Below, piece after piece: positions 8,096 through 17,216 of a DNA stretch of 64,000 nt. Location of the stretch: assembly GCF_004522175.1 (NCBI RefSeq), contig NZ_SDEB01000001.1, forward strand, positions 124,001 to 188,000, read 5' to 3'. The notes below the pieces were generated by a model. The model worked only from the letters and a program-made list of their open reading frames with translations. It was not told the origin of the DNA and made no database searches. The DNA is from Paracoccus ravus. Lineage in GTDB: Bacteria; Pseudomonadota; Alphaproteobacteria; Rhodobacterales; Rhodobacteraceae. The position numbers and the translations under genes were made by a program. How positions within the stretch are numbered: position 1 is the first letter of the stretch; every line of letters begins with the position of its first letter.

Positions 8096-9514
8096 ATGGC
8101 GCAAAATCCCCGCGACTACCGCACCCTCGACAAGGATCTGCGGCGCATCACGACGGCCGAGCATGCCTCGCTGGCATCGGCGCGACCGATGGTGCGCGTG
8201 GGCTTCGCTCTGGTCTTCATCGCGGCGGTTGCCGAATTTGCGGCGGCGGCGATGGCGGGACAGCCCGCGCTGGGGATCATGGCGGCCTCGGTCGCGATCG
8301 CGATCTATCTTGCGGTGTCGATCGGCTCGAACGACGTCGCCAACGCGCTTGGTCCGGCAGTGGGCGCGGGCGCGATCAGCCTGACGCTGGGCCTGTTTCT
8401 GGTCGCGATCATGGATGTGCTGGGGGCGGTGCTTGCCGGCGAAGCGGTGACGCGCACCATGACCGAGGGGCTGGTCGCCCAGACCTTGGGACACGGCCAT
8501 CCGACCGCCCTGATGATGCTGGCCGCATTGGCGGCCGCCGCAACCTGCATCAGCCTGGCCACCGCCCTGAACGCCACCGTCAGCACCACCCATTCGGTGG
8601 TCGGCGCGATCGCGGGGGCCGGCATTGCGAGTTTCGGCTGGGCATCGGTCAACTGGACCAGCTTTGGCTCCATCGCGCTTGGATGGGTCATTTCGCCGAT
8701 CCTGTCGGGCCTGCTTTCCGCGGCGCTTCTTGCCAGCATGCATCGTCACGTCCTGGACAAGGAGGATCCGATCCCTTCGGGCCGGTTATGGCTGACCATT
8801 CTCGTGGCCGTCGTGGTCGCTCTGGCGGTCTGCATGGGGGCCGCCGCCTTCAGGGGGGTGAGCGGTCCGATGATCGCGGCACTGGGACTGACGGGGGCGT
8901 TGCTCGGCGGGCTTTACGCGCATGTGACACTGGCGCGCCAGATCGGCTCGGGCGAAAAGGTCGCGCTGAAGCGGTTGCTCGGCCTGCCACTGATCGTGGC
9001 CGCGATGGTCATGGGATTCGGCCATGGCGCGAATGACACCTCGAATATCGCCGCGCCGCTGACGATCATCCTGATGAATATCGACGAAACTCGCGAGCAG
9101 ATCCTCAACCCCACCCTCGTCCTGCTTTTGTCGGGATTGGGCATCGCGGTCGGCACATTGCTTTTCGGCGGCAAGCTGGTGAACATGGTCGGCAGCAAGA
9201 TCACCCGCCTGAACCCGCCCCGCTCGCTTTGCATCGCCATCGCGACTGCCGTGACGGTGCTGGGGTTTTCTCTGGCGGGCCTGCCGGTTTCCACCACCCA
9301 TGTCTCGGTCGGCGGCGTGTTCGGCGTCGGGTTCTACCGCGAATGGCGCGACCGCAACCGCCATCGCGAGAGCGCATCGATGCCGGACGAAGAACTCTAT
9401 CGCCGCCACCTGGTCCGCCGATCGCATGTCCGGACCATTCTTGGGGCCTGGCTCATCACGGTTCCGGTCAATGCCGGCGTGGCGGCAGTGCTGGTGATGC
9501 TGCTGCGGCTCTAG
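8096..9514 (+). CDS. pit: Inorganic phosphate transporter, PiT family
   Basis: A 472-residue polytopic membrane protein with the two diagnostic PiT repeats: GSNDVANA at residues 77-84 and GHGANDTSN around 308-316, plus STTH motifs in both halves. PiT proteins carry metal-phosphate with protons or sodium across the inner membrane. The N-terminus has about 35 cytosolic residues before the first helix. The PhoU-like DUF47 partner often found beside pit is absent. It starts 1 base after the Nudix stop, so the two are likely cotranscribed. Confidence 0.92.
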   Translation: MAQNPRDYRTLDKDLRRITTAEHASLASARPMVRVGFALVFIAAVAEFAAAAMAGQPALGIMAASVAIAIYLAVSIGSNDVANALGPAVGAGAISLTLGLFLVAIMDVLGAVLAGEAVTRTMTEGLVAQTLGHGHPTALMMLAALAAAATCISLATALNATVSTTHSVVGAIAGAGIASFGWASVNWTSFGSIALGWVISPILSGLLSAALLASMHRHVLDKEDPIPSGRLWLTILVAVVVALAVCMGAAAFRGVSGPMIAALGLTGALLGGLYAHVTLARQIGSGEKVALKRLLGLPLIVAAMVMGFGHGANDTSNIAAPLTIILMNIDETREQILNPTLVLLLSGLGIAVGTLLFGGKLVNMVGSKITRLNPPRSLCIAIATAVTVLGFSLAGLPVSTTHVSVGGVFGVGFYREWRDRNRHRESASMPDEELYRRHLVRRSHVRTILGAWLITVPVNAGVAAVLVMLLRL

Positions 9515-9744
9515 AGCCCTTTTCAACCGACTTGCTCGGGTTGCGCAGGGCGCATGCCAGAGTGGTGAGCGGAAAACCATCAACCATCGCCAGCAGGTCA
9601 CGTCCGAGCCGAACCTCATTTTCAAGGTCAGCCTGCGCCAAGGAATGGCGCCTCGCAGGACAAGCATGATCCCGGACGGGACGGCACGGTCCGAGATCCG
9701 AGGCCGCCCAACTTTCCCGGATCGGCGGATCTTGAAGCGCGCTC

Positions 9745-11406
9745 TCAATCCCGGCGCAGCAGCGCCTCGCCCGCCGCACGGGTCTCGGCCAGCGTCGCGC
9801 CGGTCGTCAGCGCCTGCGGATCAAGACGCAATTCGATCACCGCAAGCGTCCCCGCCGCCTGCGCGCGCACGAAGGCGGGTCCGAAATCGTCCTGCCGGGT
9901 CACCAATTCGCCATGTCCGCCATAAGCGCGGGCCAGAGCCGGGAAGTCCGGGCTTGCCAGATCGGTCCCCGAGACGCGGCCCGGATAGGTCTTTTCCTGA
10001 TGCATCCTGATCGTGCCATAGCGCCCGTTATTGGCGATGATCGCAATGACCGCCGCACCATGTTGCGCCGCCGTCGAAAGCTCGTTCAGGGTCATCTGGA
10101 TGCAGCCATCACCGGCCAGGCAGACCACCACCCGTTCGGGACAGGCAAGCTTGGCCGCGATGGCGGCGGGCAGGCCGTAGCCCATCGAACCCGAGGTCGG
10201 GGCCACCTGACTGCCCCAGCGGCGAAAACGGTAATAGCGATGCAGGAACGCCGCGTAATTGCCTGCCCCATTGGTCAGAACCGCATCCTCGGGCAGATTT
10301 TCCGAGAGCCAGCGGATGACCTCTTCCATGCGGACCTCGCCCGGCGTGGGCTTGGGGATTTGCCATGCCTCGTATTGCCCGCGCAGCCCCGCGGTCCAAT
10401 CGTCCCAGCGGCGCGCTGCTGGCAGATCGGCCAGCCCCGCCACGACTTCGCGCGGATCGGCGACCAGCCCCGGATCGGGATGCCAGAGATGGCCCAGCTC
10501 ATCGGGCGAGGGATGGACATGGATCACCCGCGCGTGCGGACGCGTGGGGTCCATCAATTCATAGCCGCGCGTCAGCGTGTCGCCCAGCCGCGAGCCCAGC
10601 GACAGGATGCAATCGGCGCCTTGCAGCGCCTGTCCCAGCGCCGGGTTCATGCCCACGCCTAGATCACCGACGTAACTCGGATGGGCATTGTCCATATGCC
10701 CCTGACGGCGGAAGGGCACGGCGACCGGCAGGCCCCAGTTTTCGGCAAACCGCGCCAGATCATCCGCCGCCTGCTGCGACCAGAGCGTGCCTCCGGGCAC
10801 GATCAAAGGGCGCTCGGCCCCCGCCAAGGCCTCGGCAATCGCCGCGATGGACAAGGGCGCGACCTGCGCCAGAGGCGCGGTAAAAGGCGGCAGGTCCACA
10901 ACTTCGGCATGGGCGGAAAGCACATCCTCGGGCAGCGCCAGCACGACCGGGCCGGGGCGGCCCGACATGGCGAGGCGATAGGCGCGGGCAAGATATTCCG
11001 GAATCCGCTCGATCTGGTCGATCTCGGCCACCCATTTCGCGAGCGGGCCGAACATGGCGCGGTAATCGACCTCCTGAAACGCCTCGCGGTCGCGGTCGGC
11101 GCGGGCGATCTGGCCGACGAAAAGAATCATCGGCGTTGAATCCTGCTTTGCGACATGGACGCCCGCGCTCGCATTGGTCGCCCCCGGTCCGCGGGTGACA
11201 AAGGCGATGCCGGGGCGGCCGGTGATCTTGCCATGCGCTTCGGCCATCATCGCGGCCCCACCCTCATGGCGGCAGACGATATTCTGGATCCCCGAGGCAT
11301 AAAGCCCGTCCAAGGCGGCAAGAAAACTCTCGCCCGGCACGGAAAACACGCGATCTACCCCATTGGCCGCCAGCCCATCGATCAGAATCTGTCCGCCATG
11401 CCGCAT
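9745..11406 (-). CDS. Thiamine diphosphate-binding enzyme (acetolactate synthase-like large subunit)
   Basis: A 553-residue protein with the three ThDP-enzyme domains in order: pyrimidine-binding domain with the cofactor-activating glutamate in CRHEGG (E48), a central Rossmann-like domain, and the pyrophosphate-binding domain with GDG near residue 431 followed by a typical NN-containing helix. Overall it resembles the acetolactate synthase/oxalyl-CoA decarboxylase/benzoylformate decarboxylase superfamily. There is no small regulatory subunit gene next to it, so a biosynthetic acetolactate synthase is unlikely; a 2-oxoacid decarboxylase or carboligase is more probable. Substrate undetermined. 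It is divergent from the phosphatase gene. Confidence 0.8.
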   Translation of the reverse strand: MRHGGQILIDGLAANGVDRVFSVPGESFLAALDGLYASGIQNIVCRHEGGAAMMAEAHGKITGRPGIAFVTRGPGATNASAGVHVAKQDSTPMILFVGQIARADRDREAFQEVDYRAMFGPLAKWVAEIDQIERIPEYLARAYRLAMSGRPGPVVLALPEDVLSAHAEVVDLPPFTAPLAQVAPLSIAAIAEALAGAERPLIVPGGTLWSQQAADDLARFAENWGLPVAVPFRRQGHMDNAHPSYVGDLGVGMNPALGQALQGADCILSLGSRLGDTLTRGYELMDPTRPHARVIHVHPSPDELGHLWHPDPGLVADPREVVAGLADLPAARRWDDWTAGLRGQYEAWQIPKPTPGEVRMEEVIRWLSENLPEDAVLTNGAGNYAAFLHRYYRFRRWGSQVAPTSGSMGYGLPAAIAAKLACPERVVVCLAGDGCIQMTLNELSTAAQHGAAVIAIIANNGRYGTIRMHQEKTYPGRVSGTDLASPDFPALARAYGGHGELVTRQDDFGPAFVRAQAAGTLAVIELRLDPQALTTGATLAETRAAGEALLRRD

Positions 11407-11493
11407 TTTCGCGCCTCGCTATTTGCCTAATTGCCACTCTGGGTTAGCGTGGCCCTGCCCCCGATGGCAACGACTACAGCGCGGAGAATCGTG

Positions 11494-11964
11494 ATGCGTC
11501 CCCCTTCGGTCCTATTCGTCTGTCTGGGCAATATCTGCCGCTCTCCCCTTGCCGAGGGCGCTTTGCGCGCCGCCGCCGACGAGGCTGGGCTTGAGTTGAG
11601 AATCGATTCAGCCGGTACCAGCGACTGGCATGTCGGGTCCGAGCCGGACCGCCGGGCGCAGGCCGTCGCCGCCGCGCATGGGATCAATATCTCGCGCCAA
11701 AGGGCCCGGCAGGTCCGGCCCGAGGACTTTCACCGCTTCGACCGGATCGTCGCCATGGACGGCACGAATCTGGAACATCTGCAAGCGATGGCGCCGCCGG
11801 ATGGCACGGCGCGGCTTTCGCTGCTGCTTGACCATGTTGCGGGACGCCAGGGCCAGTCCGTGGCGGACCCCTATTTCGGAGAAAGCGACGGCTTCACCTC
11901 GACCTGGGCCGATGTGACGGCAGGTGTGTCGGCCCTGATCGCGCAAATGTCGCAAAGGGTCTGA
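11494..11964 (+). CDS. Low-molecular-weight protein-tyrosine phosphatase family
   Basis: A 156-residue protein with the phosphate loop CLGNICRS at residues 10-17 (C-X5-R, nucleophile C10, R16) and the general acid in DPYFGE (D125). It removes phosphate from tyrosine residues or small aryl phosphates. The frame is open from 11431, but GGAGA at 11483-11487 stands 6 bases before ATG 11494 and the family starts just before the catalytic loop, so 11494 is the start. There is no wzc-type kinase or exopolysaccharide operon next to it, so the target is unknown. Confidence 0.9.
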   Translation: MRPPSVLFVCLGNICRSPLAEGALRAAADEAGLELRIDSAGTSDWHVGSEPDRRAQAVAAAHGINISRQRARQVRPEDFHRFDRIVAMDGTNLEHLQAMAPPDGTARLSLLLDHVAGRQGQSVADPYFGESDGFTSTWADVTAGVSALIAQMSQRV

Positions 11965-12013
11965 GGCGCGAAATCTTTACTTTGGACGGTGGCGCGCCTA
12001 TCTCTGCCGGATC

Positions 12014-12484
12014 ATGGCAGCCAAATCCGATCCCAATTACAAAGTCATCGCCGAGAACCGTCGGGCGCGTTTCGATTACTTTATCGAGACCGATCTCGAG
12101 GTCGGCATCGTCCTGACCGGCTCCGAGGTGAAAAGCCTGCGCACCGGCCAGTCCAATATCGCCGAGAGCTATGCCTCGGTCGAAAACGGCGAGCTGTGGC
12201 TGATCAATGGCTATATCGCCGCCTATAAGCAGGCTGGCGTCTTTGGCCATGAGGAACGCCGTCATCGCAAGCTGCTGGTCTCGCGCAAGGAACTGTCCCG
12301 CCTCTGGCAGGCGATCGGGCGCGAGGGCATGACGCTGATCCCGCTGGTCATGTATTTCAACGATCGCGGCAAGGTGAAGCTGAAGATCGGCGTCGCCAAG
12401 GGCAAGAAGAACCATGACAAGCGCGAGACCGACGCGAAACGCGACTGGAACCGCCAAAAACAGCGCCTTCTGAAGCAGGGCTAG
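12014..12484 (+). CDS. smpB: SsrA-binding protein SmpB
   Basis: A 156-residue SmpB with the conserved N-terminal core (start near [14 protein letters not shown], then [15 protein letters not shown]) and the basic C-terminal tail ([17 protein letters not shown]) that reads the A site in trans-translation. It binds tmRNA and delivers it to stalled ribosomes. No ssrA gene is visible in the window. The gene lies 49 bases after the phosphatase gene on the same strand. Confidence 0.97.
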   Translation: MAAKSDPNYKVIAENRRARFDYFIETDLEVGIVLTGSEVKSLRTGQSNIAESYASVENGELWLINGYIAAYKQAGVFGHEERRHRKLLVSRKELSRLWQAIGREGMTLIPLVMYFNDRGKVKLKIGVAKGKKNHDKRETDAKRDWNRQKQRLLKQG

Positions 12485-12559
12485 CGCCACCAGTCATTGC
12501 GAAGCGCCGCCCCTGCGGTTACAGGAAGGACGCTTTCGCGGCCGCTCGGGGGAAGGACC

Positions 12560-13420
12560 ATGCCGACCGATTTCGACGATCCCAGGACGCTTGTCTCGAC
12601 CGACTGGCTGGCCGCGCATCTGCATGATCCCGACCTGCGCATCATCGACGCGACGTGGTTTCTAGAACCGGGCCGCGATGCCCGCGCCGAATACGAGGCC
12701 GCCCATATCCCGGGCGCGCGCTTCTTCGACCTCGACGCCATCGTGGACAAGCGCTCGAGCCTGCCACATATGGCCCCCCTGCCCGAGATGTTCATCAGCC
12801 GGATGCGCGGCATGGGCATTGGCGACGGCCATCAGGTGGTGATCTACGACAATTCCCCGGTGCGCTCGGCCGCCCGCGTCTGGTGGACCTTCCGCCTGAT
12901 GGGCAAAACCGATGTCGCCGTGCTCGATGGCGGCTTCGGCAAGTGGCGCGCCGAAGGCCGCGCCGTAGAGGACATGCTTCCGATCCTGCGCGACCGCCAC
13001 ATGACCGTGCAGCGCCAGGCCGCGCTGGTGCGCGACGTGACCCAGGTCGCCGCCGCCAGCAAGCTCGCCAGCCACGAGATCATCGACGCCCGCGCCGAGG
13101 CCCGCTTTCGCGGCGAGGCCGCCGAGCCGCGCCCCGGCCTGCGCTCGGGCCATATTCCCGGCTCGAAGAACCTGCCCTTCGGGCGGCTCTTCAACGGCGA
13201 CGGCACGATGAAATCCAGGGACGAGATCCGCGCCGCTTTTGAAGCCGCGGGCGTCGATCTGACCAAACCCGCCATCACCACCTGCGGCTCGGGTGTGACG
13301 GCGGCGGTGCTGTTTCTTGCGCTGACGCGCATCGGACATGCCGACCATTCCCTTTACGACGGAAGCTGGGCCGAATGGGGCAGCTTCCCGGACCTGAAAA
13401 TAGCAACCGGAGACGCGTGA
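12560..13420 (+). CDS. sseA: 3-mercaptopyruvate sulfurtransferase (two-domain rhodanese)
   Basis: A 286-residue protein with two rhodanese domains; the first is structural and the second carries the active-site loop CGSGVTA (C242). CGSGVTA is the loop form of mercaptopyruvate sulfurtransferases rather than of thiosulfate sulfurtransferases. It transfers sulfur from 3-mercaptopyruvate, a product of cysteine transamination, to thiol or cyanide acceptors. The start at 12560 follows GGAAGGA at 12551-12557; the longer frame from 12497 has no good ribosome site. Its stop overlaps the start of the aminotransferase gene by one base, and that enzyme could supply mercaptopyruvate, so the pair may work in one cysteine breakdown route (inference). 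Confidence 0.92.
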   Translation: MPTDFDDPRTLVSTDWLAAHLHDPDLRIIDATWFLEPGRDARAEYEAAHIPGARFFDLDAIVDKRSSLPHMAPLPEMFISRMRGMGIGDGHQVVIYDNSPVRSAARVWWTFRLMGKTDVAVLDGGFGKWRAEGRAVEDMLPILRDRHMTVQRQAALVRDVTQVAAASKLASHEIIDARAEARFRGEAAEPRPGLRSGHIPGSKNLPFGRLFNGDGTMKSRDEIRAAFEAAGVDLTKPAITTCGSGVTAAVLFLALTRIGHADHSLYDGSWAEWGSFPDLKIATGDA

Positions 13421-14604
13421 TGCTGGGCAATCTGAAACCGCAGGCCCCCGACAAGATCCTGGCCCTGATGGGCGAGTTCAAGGCCGATCCCCGTCAGGGC
13501 AAGATCGATCTTGGCGTGGGTGTCTACAAGGACGCGACCGGCCATACCCCGATCATGCGCGCCGTGCTGGAAGCCGAGAAGCGCATGCTCGAGACCGAGA
13601 CCACCAAGACCTATGCCGGTCTGGCTGGTGAGCCCGATTTCCAGAAGGCCATGGGCGAGATGATCCTGGCCGAGGGCTACAAGCCCGAGACCACTGCGGC
13701 GCTTGCCACCGTCGGCGGCACCGGCGCGATCCGTCAGGCGCTGGAACTGGCGCGCATGGCCAATCCCGACCTGCGCGTCTTCGTCTCGGACCCGACCTGG
13801 CCGAACCATATCTCGATCATGAATTTCATGGGTCTGCCGGTCGTCAGCTACCGCTATTTCGACAATGCGACCCGCTCGGTCAATTTCGAGGCGATGAAAG
13901 AGGACATCTCGGCCGCCAAGAAAGGCGACGTGGTCCTGCTGCATGGCTGCTGCCACAACCCGACCGGCGCCAACCTGACCATCGAGCAATGGGCCGAGGT
14001 CGCGACGATCCTCGAGACCACCGGCGCGACGCCGCTGATCGACCTTGCCTATCAGGGCTTCGGTGACGGTCTGGAAGAGGACGCCGCGGGCACCCGCCTG
14101 ATCGCCTCGCGCATCCCCGAAGTGCTGATCGCCGCCTCGTGCAGCAAGAACTTCGGCATCTATCGCGAGCGCACCGGATGCCTGCTGGCGCTGTGCACCG
14201 ACAAGGCGACGAAAGACCTCGCGCAGGGCGCGATGGCCTTCCTGAACCGTCAGACCTATTCCTTCCCGCCCTTCCACGGCGCGAAGATCGTCGCGACCAT
14301 CCTGAACGACGCCGCTTTGCGCGCCGACTGGATGGCGGAACTGGAGGAAGTTCGCGGCGGCATGCTGCGCCTGCGCACCCAGCTGGCGAGCGAGCTGCGC
14401 GAGCTGTCGGGTTCGGACCGCTTCGACTTCGTCGCCGAGCATCGCGGCATGTTCTCGCGCATCGGCGCCTCGCCCGAGCAGGTCGCGAAGATGAAAGAAG
14501 AGTTCGGCATCTACATGGTTGGCGATTCGCGTCTGAACATCGCCGGTCTGAACGACGCGACGATCCCGGTTCTGGCCCGCGCGATCATCGAAGCCGGCGT
14601 CTGA
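13420..14604 (+). CDS. Aromatic/aspartate aminotransferase (PLP-dependent class I)
   Basis: A 394-residue fold-type I aminotransferase. The PLP lysine is K243 in SCSKNFG, the cofactor-contacting asparagine lies in HNPTG (around residue 180), and DLAYQG holds the pyridine-nitrogen-binding aspartate and a tyrosine. The compact N-terminal GVGVYKD segment is typical of the aspartate/tyrosine aminotransferase subgroup (AspC/TyrB). It exchanges amino groups between aspartate or aromatic amino acids and 2-oxoglutarate. It starts in a TGATG overlap with sseA and is followed by a strong terminator, so it ends an operon. Confidence 0.9.
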   Translation: MLGNLKPQAPDKILALMGEFKADPRQGKIDLGVGVYKDATGHTPIMRAVLEAEKRMLETETTKTYAGLAGEPDFQKAMGEMILAEGYKPETTAALATVGGTGAIRQALELARMANPDLRVFVSDPTWPNHISIMNFMGLPVVSYRYFDNATRSVNFEAMKEDISAAKKGDVVLLHGCCHNPTGANLTIEQWAEVATILETTGATPLIDLAYQGFGDGLEEDAAGTRLIASRIPEVLIAASCSKNFGIYRERTGCLLALCTDKATKDLAQGAMAFLNRQTYSFPPFHGAKIVATILNDAALRADWMAELEEVRGGMLRLRTQLASELRELSGSDRFDFVAEHRGMFSRIGASPEQVAKMKEEFGIYMVGDSRLNIAGLNDATIPVLARAIIEAGV

Positions 14605-14625
14605 TCGCCCCGGCTTAGCCAAAGG

Positions 14626-14655
14626 AAAGGCCCGGTCGCGCGACCGGGCCTTTTT
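14626..14655 (+). terminator. Rho-independent terminator after the aminotransferase gene
   Basis: Near-perfect G+C-rich inverted repeat (AAAGGCCCGGTCG / CGACCGGGCCTTT) with a 2-base centre, followed by a run of five T. It ends the sseA-aminotransferase transcript and may also serve the convergent small membrane gene. Confidence 0.9.
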
Positions 14656-14660
14656 CCGTT

Positions 14661-14990
14661 TCAGTGCCGACCCAGCTTGCGGTCGATATATTCGCGCAAT
14701 TCCTCGATCTCGCGGCGGCTCTCGCGCAATTGCGCCTTGGTATTGTCACGCTCAATCCGCAGACGGCCCATTTCCGTGCGCAGCTCGTCTTCGCGCAGTT
14801 CCAGGGCAAGGATCGCCTCTTCCCGCGCCTTTTCGGATTTGTGCAATTGCTGGGCCATGTCCTCGAGTTCGCCAAGCTCGGCGCGCGTCACCCGGCTCAG
14901 CCGCCCGATCAACCAGCTTGTCAGCCAGCCCAGCAGGAAGACGGCAAAGAGGATAACCGCGGTTGCAACAACAAATTCATTGCGATTCAT
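14661..14990 (-). CDS. Small membrane protein with a coiled-coil tail
   Basis: A 109-residue protein: one transmembrane helix at about residues 7-29, then a long charged helix (residues 35-105) rich in E, R, K and L with heptad spacing, predicted to form a coiled coil in the cytosol. I do not recognise a named family. It lies 52 bases downstream of the large OmpA-domain gene on the same strand and may be cotranscribed with it, which would suit an envelope or division-related scaffold, but this is inference. Confidence 0.7.
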   Translation of the reverse strand: MNRNEFVVATAVILFAVFLLGWLTSWLIGRLSRVTRAELGELEDMAQQLHKSEKAREEAILALELREDELRTEMGRLRIERDNTKAQLRESRREIEELREYIDRKLGRH

Positions 14991-15042
14991 GAAGGGCTTT
15001 CGGGAATTTCAGATCTTGGACAGGAAAAGGGTCAGGGCGGGG

Positions 15043-17154
15043 TTACTCGGCGGGCTTTTCGGCAATGGCCGCTTCGACATCCGGGGGGCCAAGCAGAATC
15101 AGTTCCGGCAGATCTTCCGGCGGGATCGCCCCGCGATCAAGTGCCTCAAGCTTCTCGGGCAGCACCACTGCCAAAGCCGGTCGGGTCAGGGCCGCGATCA
15201 GCGCAATTGTCTCCGGCGCGGCGGGACCAGCCTGCGCGCCATCCGCGGGCTTCTCCGCGGCCTCTGCAGTCGCGGCGGTGACGGCTTGGGTCATGCCCGT
15301 GACCTTCTCGGCGGGGGCGGGCCGTTCCGAGATCACCGGTGCTTCTGAAAGCAAAGTGAATTCGATGCGGCGGTTCGCCTCGCGACCTTCTTCGGTGTCA
15401 TTCTCGGCGACGGGCCGGGTCTCGCCGTAGCCATGCGCGGTCATGTTGGTGACATTCACCCCATGCGCGCGGATCGCCGCCCAGACTGCCTGCGCCCGCG
15501 TGCGGGACAATTCGGCATTCAACTCGTCCGAGCCCTGCGAGTCCGTGTGACCGCCAAGTTCGATGCGGTATTCGTGACATTCACCCATGATCTCGGAGAT
15601 GCGGTTCAGCGCGGGTTCCGGATCGCCGGCGATGACGGATTTCGACGGCTCGAAGCCAATTTCGGATTCATGCATCACCGCATTCAAGCGATCCACGCAT
15701 TCCACTCCCGAGGGCAAGGCAAGCTGCGGGTCCAGACTGCGATCATATTGGATCGACAATTCGTAATGCGCCCCCGCCCCCAGCCGACGCGACAATTGCG
15801 TCGCGGCCATGTCCGAGGCCGCCTGATTGCCCGAAATGCCGGTCAGTCGGATCATATCCGGGGTGACGGTCACATTGCCGCTTTCAAGTCCCTCAAGCGC
15901 CTCAAGCGCGGCAATGGCGCGGGTCGTCCAGCCGGGCGGCAGGGTTTCGTCCACCCGCAGGGCATTGTCCACGGGACCGAGACGCGCCTCTGCCATGGTT
16001 TCGACGACGGCGCGCATCTGCTCTCCGCCGATACGGCCACGCAGATGCACGCCCGCCGCGTCCTGAATCGCCAAGAACTCAACCGGTCCCGAGGGGGTTT
16101 CGGGCTGTTTCTCATGATCCGCCGTCAGCACAAAGGCCTCGGGCAGTTCTCCCTCCAAGTGGCCCACCGCCGCGTCAAAGACCGAGCCCGCCACGCTGGA
16201 CGGGGCGAAAAGCGCGATCTCGGTATCCGAGATGGTGACCGAGCCCGCACCCAGTTCCGCGACCGCCCGGATCGAGGCAGTTGCCGCATCGACCCATTCG
16301 ACCGAGGGCGAACCAAGGCCCAGTCGGCAAAGCCCCGGCCCGCTCACGCCCGCCACGGCCCCTTCCCTGAGGATTTGGTCGCGGCTCGCCTCGGTCTCGG
16401 CCGAGCAGGCATCGAAACGCGCGCCCTTCTCGTCCTTGACGAAGCGCAGGGTAAAGGGGGTGATGACCGGACGCGGCGCGCTGATCTCGGCGGCAAGCTT
16501 GACCGTGGCGGGACGGGCGCGTTCCAGCGCGGCTTCCAGTTCGGCCTTTTGTGCGGCGCTTTCGGTGATGGCGCGCAGCGTCACCAGCCCCGGCTCGATC
16601 GAGACCTTGGCGCGATCCACCATTTCGGTCGCCTTGATGCCAAAGGCAAATGCTTCGTCCCAGCCCTCGGGCGAGGGGTAATCCGCGGTTTCGACCAGAT
16701 CAGAGACTTCGCCTTCGGTCAGGTCCCGGCGCAGGGCAGCGACCATCTCGGCCCGGCCCAGCGATGCCGGAACGAGCCCGACGATCGAGATGCCCTGTTC
16801 ATTGCGCAGAAGTTCGATGCTGAATTCTGGAACGCCCAGGGCTTCGCGGGCCTGGACCTGCATCCGGTCGATGACCCGATCGCGATCCACGACCGTCTCG
16901 GCCAGGGATTTGGCGCGGAAGCGCTGCACCTCGTCCGGGGCCGTGCCCTCAAGATGGACGCGCAGCCCTTCGGCCTGGACCGTGACCCAGTCATGCCCTG
17001 CATCATGCATGGCTTGCGAGACGTCCGCCTCGCTTCGATGCTCGACCAGATCGGCGGCCGCTTCGGCACCAAGAAAGGCGAGCCCGCCAGCGGCGGACAG
17101 GGCAAGAAGACTGGCGACGACCGCGAGACCGCGACGTTTCCGGGGATTGGCCAT
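15043..17154 (-). CDS. Large OmpA-family envelope protein
   Basis: A 703-residue protein with an N-terminal membrane anchor or signal segment (about residues 10-30 from ATG 17154), a long periplasmic region apparently made of repeated BON-like modules of about 70-80 residues, and an OmpA/MotB peptidoglycan-binding domain near the C-terminus, recognisable from LGGHTDSQGSDELNAELS and NRRIEF. After it comes an alanine/proline/glutamate-rich tail. The protein probably tethers the envelope to peptidoglycan. The frame is open up to 17295; ATG 17154 places positive residues directly before the hydrophobic segment. It shares a strand with ubiA upstream, separated by 62 bases. Confidence 0.8.
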   Translation of the reverse strand: MANPRKRRGLAVVASLLALSAAGGLAFLGAEAAADLVEHRSEADVSQAMHDAGHDWVTVQAEGLRVHLEGTAPDEVQRFRAKSLAETVVDRDRVIDRMQVQAREALGVPEFSIELLRNEQGISIVGLVPASLGRAEMVAALRRDLTEGEVSDLVETADYPSPEGWDEAFAFGIKATEMVDRAKVSIEPGLVTLRAITESAAQKAELEAALERARPATVKLAAEISAPRPVITPFTLRFVKDEKGARFDACSAETEASRDQILREGAVAGVSGPGLCRLGLGSPSVEWVDAATASIRAVAELGAGSVTISDTEIALFAPSSVAGSVFDAAVGHLEGELPEAFVLTADHEKQPETPSGPVEFLAIQDAAGVHLRGRIGGEQMRAVVETMAEARLGPVDNALRVDETLPPGWTTRAIAALEALEGLESGNVTVTPDMIRLTGISGNQAASDMAATQLSRRLGAGAHYELSIQYDRSLDPQLALPSGVECVDRLNAVMHESEIGFEPSKSVIAGDPEPALNRISEIMGECHEYRIELGGHTDSQGSDELNAELSRTRAQAVWAAIRAHGVNVTNMTAHGYGETRPVAENDTEEGREANRRIEFTLLSEAPVISERPAPAEKVTGMTQAVTAATAEAAEKPADGAQAGPAAPETIALIAALTRPALAVVLPEKLEALDRGAIPPEDLPELILLGPPDVEAAIAEKPAE

Positions 17155-17216
17155 CGGGAGGACCTTCGGGCTGTTTCCAACCGGGGGCATGTACTCCCCA
17201 TGGCGGGGAATCGCAA

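Noticed and set aside
9515..9744. Gene fragment on the minus strand between pit and the ThDP enzyme
   Set aside because: The translated piece has protein-like composition but no start, motif or known family; not enough to call a pseudogene.
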